Shown: positions 34,574-45,552 of the stretch, piece by piece | Numbering within the stretch: the first letter of the stretch is position 1 | Layout: each line of letters opens with the position of its first letter | DNA from: Azolla caroliniana | Lineage: Eukaryota; Polypodiophyta | Length of the DNA stretch: 64,000 bases | Direction: 5' to 3' | NCBI GenBank assembly: GCA_043228905.1 | Contig: JBHGNT010000007.1 | Location: 7,316,001 to 7,380,000, forward strand | Position numbers and translations under genes: made by a program | The notes under the pieces: model-generated | What the model was told of the DNA's origin: nothing | The model's database searches: none | Seen by the model: only the letters and a program-made list of their open reading frames with translations

Positions 34574-34585
34574 GGTGGGGGTGGA
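34574..34585 (+). other. Polypurine tract of gypsy-2
   Basis: GGTGGGGGTGGA directly before the TGTCGTG of the 3' LTR, in the position required for plus-strand priming. Confidence 0.6.
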
Positions 34586-35274
34586 TGTCGTGAAGAAAAC
34601 CGGGCATAGGCAGAATCTGAGAAAATGGCGCATGAACCGGTTCTTACACGGATGGGCGCATGAATTGATATTTTGATATTTTGTACATGATTCATAAATG
34701 GATCGGCTGATGTAAATACTAAGTAGTATACATTTATTGAGGGATTGTGCGTATCTCTATTGAAAGGGACAGGGAATAAAGCGGTTTAACTAGGGAAAGG
34801 AGGCACTCCCCTTTTTTTTGGGGGGGGGGAACTATTTAAGGAGAGGGGAGAAGGAGGAAAAATATCGCGCGTTGGCAAGGACGAAGTGTTGCTGCAAAAC
34901 CGAGTGCCGAGCTCTCTCTTCTCTTCCTCCGGTCGTCGGTCTCTGTGGGTGTCAGGAGTTTGTTGCCTCTGCTTCGTTGACAACCCGTGTGCTTCAAGCA
35001 GAGGCTCTCCCCCTTTTGGTTCCTGGAGTTGTGTGGCAGTCGTTTGTGTGCGTGAGTAGGACCCTGTGTCAGGCCCATTACCGGGTTGCCGGTTGTAACT
35101 GTTCGAGTTGTAAGCTATTGAATTTAGTAATTGGATTCTTGTTTTATTGCTCTTAAACTTCTCTCTGTGTATCTGCAACTCTCTCTCTCTCTCTCTCTCT
35201 CCATCTCTCTCTCCTTGGTCCAAGACCCCCGTGGTCCCGCCTCTTTCTACATGCACGCGCGTAACAACGCGACA
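34586..35274 (+). repeat. 3' LTR of gypsy-2
   Basis: A near copy of 28882-29565 with about 25-30 differences, a longer G run near 34819 and a CT tract at 35180-35200. It ends GTAACAACGCGACA. Confidence 0.92.
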
Positions 35275-35394
35275 ACGTACTCACCTCTCTATTACGTCCC
35301 ACACATATATATGTACTCTTAATTCACTAGATGTCACTTATGGAATGCGGGGGGGGGGGGGGGGGGGGGGTTGAACTCACGACCTCTTGGTCTC
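35275..35394. repeat. 105-bp repeat unit right of gypsy-2, expanded by a G22 run
   Basis: Matches 28777-28876 left of the element (ACGTACTCACCTCT, ATATGTACTCTTAATTCACT, TTGAACTCACGACCTCTTGG). It contains 22 consecutive G at 35349-35370 where the left copy has only GGGGG. A run this long is prone to length error in sequencing. Confidence 0.9.
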
Positions 35395-35396
35395 TT

Positions 35397-35561
35397 GGAA
35401 ATTGGAAAGCTACAAATGTAAATAAATAGAAACACAGGCACACATATACACATACACACACGCCTCTAAGGAAATTGGAAGGCTACAAATGTAAATAAAC
35501 AGAAATACAGACACATTTCTGTCATATTCTTCTTCTTCTTCTTCTTCTTCTTCTTCTTCTT
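35397..35561. repeat. Short tandem duplication and (TTC)n tract upstream of the ACS-like gene
   Basis: GGAAATTGGAAAGCTACAAA (about 35396) is repeated as GGAAATTGGAAGGCTACAAA (35470), about 74 bases apart. A TTC tract follows at 35525-35561, within 60 bases of the start codon and therefore likely in the 5' leader of the gene. Confidence 0.85.
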
Positions 35562-35616
35562 CATTATACCCTTGCTCTGATTCTTCGCAGGGAGACAAAA
35601 AACAACAGAACAGGCG

Positions 35617-35660
35617 ATGGAGCAAAACGGTGGTGGGCTTCATCGTCACTCTGAGCAGAA

Positions 35661-35692
<32 letters not shown>

Positions 35693-38600
35693 TTATCATC
35701 AATGAAGGAGGTGGAGAACCAGAAAAAGAAGATTCTCTCACTCCTTCGTCTCTGTCTCTCAGAGGTAGTAAAGCTCTCACCCCTTTCTCTCCTTACATCG
35801 AAGCTGTCAAGAAAGCTAAGTCTTCACAATGGTCTCCTATCGACAATCCTGATGGTTTCTTCCTGGTGAGATTTCTCAGTAACCCTCCACGTAAAACCCC
35901 CTATGTCTCAACACTAAAATTTAACCCTAAGTTAACTCTAAATGTTAGCCCTGTCTTTTTTTAACCCCAACTTTAAACCGAACTGTTAACTCTAATCTCT
36001 TCAACCCTAGTTTTACCATAGCTTTCAACTCTAAGCTCAATCCTAGGTTTAAGCTATAACGTTTGACTGTAACTTAACTTTAGCTTAACACCTAACTTTC
36101 AAACCTAAGTTGAACCCTAACTTTTCACGCCTTTACTGATCTGCGTATGTGAAGTTTTTGAGAAGAACTTGTTGTATATCTCAATGTTTTTTCTCCTATT
36201 TGTCCGTATGCAGATGGCTCAAGCTGAGAATATGCTGTCGTTTGATCTCATCCATGAGAAGATGAAGTAAGTGATTCTATCTATCCTTGTCGATCTTTAC
36301 AAGGGAAAAGAGAAATAGGGAGGCGTTCTATTTTGCTTTATTTGAGCTTTACAATAAAACCTTGGCTTGAATGCCTTTTTCCGGAGCCTTGCCATGAGCT
36401 TTGCATATTGGTTGTTTGTCATAACTGGCGAAAATGAAAAAATATATTTCTGTGATTTCAGGGAATGTAGGGAAATTCCATTAAATGTGGGTCTCTATGG
36501 TAACTTTCGAGGTGGAGAGAAACTTCGTCAGGCCATAGCAAGGACTATGGAGAGGACTTTTATGGGTGTCAAGGTATTTCAGTCCTATGTCAGATTCAAA
36601 CTCGGGCGAAATTATGCCACACATTTTTTCATGTGTTTTTCGAAATGCGACACTTTTTTCGTAGTTTAATCTGAAAATGCCAGGATTGGATGCTTTTCAT
36701 AAAGTAATGTGCTACTAATAAGTCATGTCCTACCAGAATAATTAAGATCTGGGAACTAATTCAGTAATGCGATGTCGACTGATCAAGTTCTAACCAACAA
36801 TTAAATTGCTATAATTAAAAACACTTTAATTAGGAAATCGGGATGCTAATTAATTAACAAATTGTTAATTAAATACTGTGATGAATCAATGCCATTATTT
36901 AGTGGCACATTTTTCCTAACCAGTTGATGAAGCGAAAAGTGTGGCTTTTTGGCAAATACACAAGAACAAAAATGTGTGAGCATTTTGGCAATTACACATA
37001 GTGGCAGTTTTTCCCTTAAGCTTAACAACTCCATTTTGCTGTATGTTACAGGTGGATCCAGGAAACCTTTGTATATCTAGTGGTGTGACAGCGTAAGTTG
37101 CTCAATTGACTCTCCATCATGAACTTAGGGAAAGTCTTGAGCTAGAGTTTGATGACGATGATGTTTTTTTGAGCAGTGTCCTGGATCTCTTCTTTTTTGC
37201 AACATGTAATTCTGGTGATGGGTGTGTTATCCCTGCACCATATTTTCCAGCTTTCGACAATGACATGCAAATAAGGGTGTGTACATCAAATTGTTGCCAC
37301 ATCTCGCAAAATTATATTATAATCCCGTCCAAATGTTTGTAGGGAAACACACTCCGAAATTATACGAGTTTCTCTTTATTTCTCTTAAATCCCTATTAGA
37401 GTTTGTTATTTCCAGAGAAATGCCCTTGGCCATTCCCTGAAAGAGAATTAAATTGGATGAATTGACCATATAATTGCTCAAGTAGCTCATACAAATGAAG
37501 AAAACGGGGATGAATAGACCATATCATTGTTCAAGAGGATATTGACCAAGAGCATTGGGGAAATAATGAAAACCTTGGATATTTCAGAGTTTATTCATTC
37601 ATTCCATTGTTTTCATTGAGGAAATACTAACCCATCAGATTGATCATTGACCTTATTCAGAATGAGGTGTCTCCAATACCTGTTCAACCTAAAGATACAA
37701 AAACCTATGTACCAACTGCAGAAGAAATGGAAGCAGCTGTGGTCAAGGCTGCGGAAAAAGGCATTCAAGCCAAGGTTTTATTGGTCACTAATCCAGGAAA
37801 CCCGCTTGGCACACTCTATCCAGAATCTACTCTAAAGGTAAACTATAGCTATTTAAAAGTAGAGGTGATATTCAATGGGCACACTTTATTAAAACAGATT
37901 AAACCTAATGAGTTAAGAGGCCGTTGCATGAAGTTGGATTCTTACAGTGACCAGTGTCATTGTTTTCTAAACAGGAACTTCTTGTATGGGCTCTCAATCG
38001 TGGACTCCATGTCCTATCTGATGAAATCTATGCGAATTCCAAATTTGGGTATGGCAAATGTTTGTAGATTTCTCATCATGATATAACTGAACACAGAATA
38101 ACGAAGAATACTGTCAAATTCAATGAATAGTATAATATGTTTTAATTAAGATTATGATTCATGACTTAGTTTAAATTTTTTTGTGAACTCCAAAGTACCA
38201 TATTTTTTCATTCTTTCTCCAAATGGCCCTGGGTTTTGGTTATTTCTGCAAATGCCCATGGTCAACCCCAAAAGAGGGAAGAGGATGAATTGAGCATATA
38301 ATTGCTCAAATAATACACGGAATTGAGAACAAGGGAATGAATTGATGATACATTTGCTCAAATGGCATGTATTTGTACCAAGGGCATTTTTCGAACTAAA
38401 CAAAAACTCAAGGGTATTTCAGAGTTTCCCCTTAAAATGATAAGAAGAGAGGGTAATGTATGTTTAAACCCATGTGTACACTGTGGATAAACACTTTATA
38501 TGTGCTTGTTTATTCAGGCAATCGGATGATGAATTCATTAGCATGGAGAAAGTTGCTCAGAATGCTGTAGCAGAAAATTTAGTATCACCACACATAGTTA

Positions 38601-40125
38601 AGAAACTATTGCATACTGCATATGGCATGAGCAAAGACTTTGGCATGAATGGGTTTCGAGTGGGATGCCTGCATACGAGAAGTGAAGAACTATTAACGGT
38701 ATGCCATTGTTGTTAATAAAAGCCATTATGTGTGAGCTGTTACCATTTTTTCTTGTTAACACTGTTATTGTTATGGAGAATCTCAGTTCTGGCAGAACAT
38801 GGGCATGTTCGCCGCAGTGTCAAATGATACTCAACATGCCCTTGCTGTAATGTTGGAAGATGAAAAATTTATCGACTCATATGTTTCAGAAAACAAAAGG
38901 TTAAGGCAGTACTCTAAACCTACGGTTGGCTGTCTATTTTTCTCTTTACTTGGCAGCCTCCATCTGGTGATGAAAGATTTCTTAAGTTTTTATTGGTTTC
39001 TATGTGAAGCTTGTTGCCACAATGTGCATTCTCAATTGCAAATTTGATTAGTAAAATTCTTCCTCTTGAGAACTGTTTGTAATCTCCATGAGGTGTCCAA
39101 AGACATCTTCTGATATATTAACTTCAATTCTAGTTGGTTTCTATATGAATCTTGTTGTGGGTGTCTGAAGATTTCTTTTGATTTATTAACTTCATTTCTT
39201 ATTGGCTTACTTGTCAATCTTACTATAGGCGCCTGAAAAAATCTTATGATCTATTAACCTCACTTCTGGAGGCAGCTCAAGTAAGGTACATGCCTGCATG
39301 TGCTGCGATGTTTTGCTGGTTGGATCTAAGAACTTTATTATCAGCGGTAAGGGCCATGTTTCTATAATATATATAACATGGACCTGAATTATATTCAAAA
39401 GAATTAAATTCTAAAATCAACTTCTTTTGATAGCCCACATTTGAAGCTGAAGATCATTTGTGGAGAGAGATTATGGATGAATGTAAAGTTGTCCTTACTC
39501 CAGGTTATTTGCTCAACTCTTAATTAATTAATTAGTGGCTTCTTTTCTTTGTGAATACCTAAAAGGCCTTCAAGATTAATTCCGAAAATGCCACTCACAT
39601 TTTCCACCAAATTCCATAAAAAACGCAAGATCGAGATAAATAACCGAAATCGTCCATGTCATCCTTCAAAATACAGAAATTGTTAATAAGTCTTCTTCTC
39701 TGACTTGTCAATCAATTTAGCTAGCAAGAATAATAAACATTAGGTTGTAGTTAGTGGTTAGTCATCTTAATTCTACAAGTTTAAGATTCAAAATTTCAGA
39801 AGCTAATGAATGGCATTTTAGGATTTATAATGACTAAACTAGAGTGGCATGCTGGAACTTCTGGGAGTGGTATGTTGGGAATTATGCTAAACTAGAGTAG
39901 CATATTGTGAACTGTGGTCAAATTCCTAACATAGGATGATCTTTTCTGATTATATTCTATAAATCTACAGGAGAAGCTTGTCATTATGCGGAACCAGGAT
40001 TTTTCCGGGCCTGCTATGCATCAATGTCACCTGAAATTCTAGAAGCCGCTTGCAAGCGCTTTTCTGATTTCATTGCTCGGAAAAGGAAGAAAAGGAAGGC
40101 AGAATATGAGCCACTGTTGCAATAA
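35617..40125 (+). CDS. ACC synthase-like PLP-dependent aminotransferase, 12 coding exons
   Basis: Class I/II aminotransferase fold of the ACC-synthase family. Real ACC synthases make the ethylene precursor from S-adenosylmethionine; whether this one does is unknown. Predicted exons: 35617-35865, 36214-36266, 36462-36573, 37052-37092, 37177-37276, 37661-37837, 37975-38048, 38518-38698, 38787-38899, 39229-39346, 39434-39503, 39971-40125, all GT-AG and joining in frame to 480 aa. Landmarks: QAENMLSFDL (E88), LYGNF (Y113), TNPGNPLGT (N232), LSDEIYA (D260, Y263), the PLP lysine in GMSKDFGMNGFRVG (K308, R316), and FRACYASM (R442). All PLP and carboxylate ligands are present. The N-terminus has a polythreonine run. 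The tail RKRKKRKAEYEPLLQ is basic and lacks the phosphorylated Ser motif of type-1 enzymes. Twelve exons is far more than the 3-5 of canonical ACS genes, so it may belong to an ACS-like side branch. Confidence 0.87.
35662..35691 (+). repeat. (ACT)10 repeat coding for polythreonine
   Basis: Ten ACT codons in exon 1 give a run of ten Thr followed by Ile-Ile-Ile, before the conserved domain. Length variation here would change the protein without shifting the frame. Confidence 0.9.
35885..36135. repeat. Degenerate telomere-like (AACCCTA) repeats in intron 1 of the ACS-like gene
   Basis: Many imperfect AACCCTAA / TAACTCTAA / TTTAACCC units, such as TTTAACCCTAAGTTAACTCT, AACCCTAG and GAACCCTAAC, fill nearly the whole intron. 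This produces a strongly G-poor plus strand. The spacing is irregular. Confidence 0.75.
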
Positions 40126-40334
40126 CTTGTAAATTTTTCCAAGGGTAGATGTTTACTTATCTTTGTCATCATATCCTATAAATGGAAAAACTTCAAACTT
40201 GATGGGACTTGATGTATACTAGAGTGGTATGTTGGGAATCATGCTATCTAGAATAGCATGTTGGGAGTTGTGGTAAATTAGAGCAGCAATTATATGTATT
40301 AGAATTTGGGATTAGATGTAAGGAAAACCAGTGG

Positions 40335-40487
40335 AATACTCCTAACTTATGGGGGTATTTACAAGAATACCCTTAAGTCTTTAAAACATATGAGATAAGT
40401 TCAACATCCACTACTACAAGTGTCATTCTGGTAATGTTTTGTTAACTTAAGAGTTATTCTTGTAAATATCGCAAAACTTAGGTATAC
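40335..40487. mobile_element. Small fold-back (MITE-like) element with arms of about 43 bp
   Basis: Left arm 40335-40377 (AATACTCCTAACTTATGGGGG... to CTTAAG) and right arm 40446-40487 (CTTAAG to GTATAC) are imperfect reverse complements. They share the core GGTATTTACAAGAATA / TATTCTTGTAAATATC. A 68-bp spacer separates them. It has no coding capacity and lies just downstream of the ACS-like gene, possibly in its 3' region. Confidence 0.7.
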
Positions 40488-43093
40488 ACCTAAGCCTGTG
40501 GAATCCTCCAGATGACAACATTTTAGTAAGTTTTTGAAATTTACCAAATGATTCAATATCTACTACAACTGGGTGTGTTATAGTAAATATTTGGGGGCTA
40601 TATTGCACTAATGTTTGGAAATTTCCCTTTATATATTTGTTTATCTATTGACATATATATTATATATGTGCGTGTGAGCACTGAATTCTAATCTTCTGTT
40701 CTTTGCAGCGATTTGAAATGGACGAGTACAGGCATCAGTGATACAATAGAGGATCCTTTTTCAAGAGTAATAGACAAGAGTGGAAGTGATTTTTACTTGT
40801 ATGTATTTGCCTTTGAGTCACACTGTATAACAGCTATTCGGTTGGTACATTAGCCAACCTTTGCTATGGCATGAAGAAAGAGGAGGGCAATCTTGTGTTA
40901 AGAGGCAAATCCTAATTTCTTTGCATATAGTAATCCAGATTTACGCTATTAACACTAACTTAGGTACTTATGCTTGAAAATAAAGGAAAAGTGCAGATTA
41001 TTGGATCTGCCAAAAGACTTGTACAAGCACTCATTGGGAGAGATGGTGACATTATCTTTAATGAAAGCTTTTCATAGCTGATATTCACAAACTTGAACTT
41101 GACATGATACTTTCATAAGTGTAAGTGAAATGAAAAGTGTAAATTGATGCAAACCTATTTTAAGTGAATGCAATTTGTATTTGCTTTTGTATTTGCAGTA
41201 TGAAATAAGCAATTGTTTTTGCATTATAGAAAAGCTGTTTCAAATTGTGAACAATATGATGCTGCAGGGATGGAATCCAGGCAACGCAATTGGTGGGTGG
41301 AAATGAATTGAGTTAAATCCCTTGCGAATGGGAAATTCATGATTAGTTATCACCAATGTAAATTGTAATTTATACCCAATTTGCCTTATTGTGGCATGTT
41401 TTGTTTTTGCAATGAGTTGTTTTTGGTTTCTTTCCCCTACACTAGCTAGAGATAGTTACAACGTAATGTAATATGTAGGCATTATACAAGGAAAGCAAGG
41501 ATCTTTGTGAAATAATTTTATTTGCTGAAGTGGGATTATCTTTAGATGGTCTGAGAAAGAGTAATTGTGCTTCTATTATGAAAAATGCTTTTGGCATTTT
41601 GTCATTTGCGTGTCTCTAGACAACAATAAGAAAACATCATGAAATTATGAGATGTTTTATTTGGGGAAGCTTTGTTGAGTGGTCCATGGAATCTGGTGAG
41701 CCTTTTCCCTTAATTGGAGACTAACAAATGTTTTTGAAACCATTGTACGTTTTGACTGTTTTGGTAGCAAACAATCTGTACCAGTGTGGATGATTATATG
41801 TACAATAAGTTTTGCCCACATGGATAATTCTTTCATGAATCTAAAGGAGTATGATTATCACATCCATTTTCCTTGCATAAATCAGATTCAAAACTTATCT
41901 AGAAATCTTAGAAAGAATGATTACCTTTTCATGTATTGAAGGAGTGAACTTGACCAATTGGAGTCAAGAATGAATAGGGCCACAAGTGCGAAGGATAGAA
42001 CAAGTGATTGAGACATCGAAATTTGGGCCAAAGAGGGTGACCATCTCTCTTAGGTATGTCTCAAATAGTGATAGTAAATTCTTTAACATTAATCTTAAGA
42101 ATAGGAAAACAAATTTGGCATTATCCTCTACCTTCAAAACAAGAAGTTAAATGGAATACATAAATAGGTAAACAAAAGCCTCAATCTATACCAATGAATG
42201 TCAAGTAACTTAGTGAGTAGCTTAGCGGGTTGTCAAGGGGACAACATCTTCTTCTATATCCATCTACCCTAATCCTTATAGGATTGAAATCTAAAGTTGT
42301 CCATTGTGTATAATGTGATGGAACAATCGGAAACAATTTTATACCTATTATAGACATGTTCACTCACCAAGCATTTATATACAAAATAAGTGCATCTCTT
42401 TTGCATATTCCCTAACCAAAGGTTTGGGAAAAACTTTTGGTCATTTGGGGTGTGTGACCTCTCAAGCAATGCCTATTTGTTGCAATGGAGAAGATTTTGT
42501 GCTCTTTGGACCATTTGGACATCTCACTATAGTAAGGTCTTTGGTCAAAACTAGCTAACCAATCTATATGTGGTTGTCCACAACTCAAGGACCACTTCAA
42601 ACTCACACTCTTTATTTTGAGTGCTTCTAAGTACTTTAATGTCTAAGAGACATGTACATTTCTTTTTATTCTTTGCAAGTTTTCATTTCACTATGGTGCT
42701 TTCCACTAGTACCACGTTCCAAATATGCGAGAGCTATGGATGTTAGACCAAGCTAAAAATCAGACTTAATTAATAGTTATATTATTAAGAGAGTTATATT
42801 ACTAAGAGAGAGATTAGGAATGAAACAAAATGCAAATAGAATTGATTAGTAACATGGAGATTAGGCCATTTGAATCAAAGGTTCTCACAACAACAATAAG
42901 GATATAAGACAAATTTAGTGAATGAAATTTGAAAAAGGGTAGAAGCCCATCAAAAACATACATTTAATAAAAATGCCCGTCAAGTGACATACAAAGTTTC
43001 AATTTCCATTTTCATGTGAAAAGCCCCTAAAAATTATACATGTCAAATGAGATGCTAAAATTCTATTTTTCATGTCATATATATTATATATAT

Positions 43094-43408
43094 AGGGAAA
43101 AGTACCAATATACCCCTAGAAGTTCCAAATTTACCAAACTACCCTTATGTCCAAAAAATTACACTTTATAAAGTAATTATACACTCAAATCTTTGGTAAA
43201 TAGGGCTAGTTCAGGTCCATTTTTTCCATATTTGGTCAATAGGGCTTGTAAATTTGAGTGTATAATTACTTTATAAAATGAAATTTTTTGGACATAGGGG
43301 TAGTTTGGTAAATTTGGAACTTCCAAGGGCATTCTGGTAAATAGACGAACTTCCAAGGGCATTCTAGTAAATAGACGAACTTCCAAGGGTATCCTGGTAC
43401 TTTTCCCT
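43094..43408. mobile_element. Fold-back MITE of about 315 bp with a 30-bp repeat expansion in one arm
   Basis: The left arm AGGGAAAAGTACCAATATACC... (43094-43190) pairs along about 95 bp with the right side (43252-43408), which ends ...TGGTACTTTTCCCT. The outer 14 bases pair perfectly. Inside the right arm a 30-bp unit (TTCCAAGGGCATTCTGGTAA...) occurs at 43321, 43351 and 43381 in exact register, while the left arm has only one. TAT stands on both sides, possibly the target duplication. It has no coding capacity. Confidence 0.85.
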
Positions 43409-45086
43409 TATGTATACGACACATATTATCATATAAATATATGTATATACTATCAAATGTGTATAACAATATATTTATATTATATGTTTTTTTATAACAC
43501 GCTTAAAATAATATCATCATAACGTAATAATGATATATATTTTCAAACCTTTAATTCTTTACTAATAATATTAGTTTAAATTTGATTGAAATTTTAAACA
43601 ATAACCTTTATTAAATACTCTAAGAGTGTAAACTCTAGGTTTGATTTTAATGTTTTACGTTTTAAGTTAAACCTTAATTTTTTACTAACCTTTTTTAACA
43701 AAACAATAACCACGTTTTTTTCCCAAAAAACCCACTTTTTCCAAAAAAAAAACCTTTTCTTCATACTTAATAGTAAAAACATTAACACGATATTTAGTTT
43801 ATGTATTTCATTATCTTTGTGAGGTAGTTATGCTAATTTGTGTATCTTTGTGTTATAGTAATGACATCTATAACGATGTAACATTATATAGAGTTTTTTA
43901 CTTTAAAAATTTGTATATCAAATGACATGTTAGTTTTTGTAATCTTATGGCATATGACATATATCTTTAAAAAATGCCCGTCAAAAAACATTGATACTAA
44001 CCCGTCAAATTTAGGCCCTGATGGGAATCATGCCATGGTAGGACATGGAACCGTACAATGATTAATTACACAAAGATTAAAACAATTGGAGAAAGGAAAA
44101 CTAACTACACCACATAATGGTATTGCCTTTTGGGAGGCCTAAGATAATGGTTACATTTTAATGAGAGTGTAAACCACATATATAGCAAATAACATCATTG
44201 ACACATTGAATGCCGAAAGAGCTAATGATGAAGAGAATGTCATAGGAGGTGCATTAAATGTTTCAACAATAAGGAAAAAACTAACTTGCATAGATAGTGT
44301 GATGAAAGCTACAAGGTTCGAATGTTACAATCGCAACAAGAGGTATGCGAGGCCATGCCCTTGTCACTATTTCCATAGGCCTCTTAAATGCAAAGAGATC
44401 ACTAACACATCGATGATAGTGGTGTACAAGGAGAAAAAAACAATGAAACCTATTGGATTTGCCATAAGGTAACACTTTTGTACCTCAAATGTAATCATGT
44501 CGCCTTGGGTTTAGGAAAAGTTGTGTATATATACTTATGTGAAATCATAGTGGATCCACAAGTTACTTTGTCTTAACATAGTTCCTTAAACCTTTGAATA
44601 TTTGTATTGTTAACCCTATTGACAAGAGTAACTCCCTAATCCACAAACTCACCCAACACACTATCAATGTTGAAATAGATCTTAATGATTCATATTTTTT
44701 GAGTAACTCACATTAGTTTAAAGTAACTACACAATATTAAATATTTTTAAGTAATTTTTTATTGCACTTTTGACAAAATAACTTGCAATGGTGCATCGTT
44801 TGTTCATTTTGCATATTTCGTATTTTGGACAAACTATTGGTTACATAAAAATTTCTAAATAAAATCTAAGTCCTAAAAGTTATAATTGCTAGTATTTGAG
44901 AACGTGAGAACTATGTCTAAAATGATTACATATCTATCCTCCACACTATTTGTTGATCTAAACATATTTATTATAATCTCGATATAGATATATTTATTAT
45001 GTTATTGAATGATTTTATAGCACAACCATGGTATATTTTGCAAATGGACAATTTTGTGTCAGTGGCCAATGGTACCCATGATTGGT

Positions 45087-45552
45087 TCTATTAGAGATAT
45101 GATCTAATGTAAACGTATGATAAGGAGAAAAGAATGATAGATAGATAGATAGATAGAAAGGAGAGAGAGAAAGAAGGGTGTCGATCCACCCAACCACCCC
45201 CGAATGAAGGGATCGAGACGGACTCGAGCCTCGATAGGCATCCCATACCATCGTCGTGGTGTCAAGTCGTGCCTAGTGCTAGCGCACTCACTACAAGAGT
45301 TGAACCACCATGAAACAGAGTCTCGACGTAGTCAAAAGATGATGAAATAAGGGTAGCTAGGCCTCTTATTTATAGCGATACCCAAAGCCCCCAAGCAAGT
45401 TCACACTTAACCTAATGGGGTGTCTCAATCTCGAGGATTAAAAGTAATCCTCCCCTTCTTTACACTCTCGTTTAACCCTCACACTTATCCACGTGTATAA
45501 AATACTACGGTAAATTCTCACCACGGGATATTATATGGTCATGCCCGTAACA
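45087..45552 (-). repeat. LTR (solo or remnant), same family as 61202-61654
   Basis: Shares the entire 450-bp plan with 61202-61654: GATAGATAGATA tract, AAGAAGGGTGT, CGATCCACCC, ACTTGAGCC-like block, GCGCACTCACTACAAG, GGGTAGCTAGGCCTC, TTTATAGC, CACACTCTCGTTTAACCCTC-like block, and end GTCATGCCCgTAACA. On the minus strand it reads TGTTACGGGCATGAC... . No primer site is visible at its left edge, unlike the other copy, so it is probably a solo LTR. Confidence 0.8.

Larger units (their letters stand above)
28882..35274 (+). mobile_element. Ty3/gypsy LTR retrotransposon gypsy-2, decayed, internally deleted
   Basis: A 6.4-kb element with 684- and 689-bp LTRs, gag, protease, reverse transcriptase, RNase H and integrase in the gypsy order. 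It is GC-richer than its surroundings. The gag and pol proteins are not close to gypsy-1, so it is another lineage. Stops at 30013-30015, 33617-33619 and 34244-34246, plus frameshifts around 30400-32000, disable it. The stretch between the reverse-transcriptase active site and RNase H is missing. The LTRs differ at roughly 25-30 positions by eye, largely C/T and G/A transitions. It is flanked on both sides by the same 105-bp repeat. Confidence 0.92.
40126..45086. other. Intergenic region downstream of the ACS-like gene
   Basis: Contains the 3' untranslated region of the ACS-like gene. A CTTTGCAG acceptor-like site at 40708 could mark a spliced 3'-UTR exon, but this is weak. A dispersed TAGAGTGGTATGTTGGGAAT repeat at about 40220-40290 also occurs in intron 11 at 39835-39910. 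Two fold-back elements are listed separately. From 41200 to 43080 and 43410 to 45080 the DNA is AT-rich with no recognisable gene. 43600-43790 is nearly G-free on the plus strand. Similar AAAAATGCCCGTCAA sequences at 42965 and 43972 bracket the second fold-back. The 88-codon frame at 44206-44472 has no family match I can name. Confidence 0.5.
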
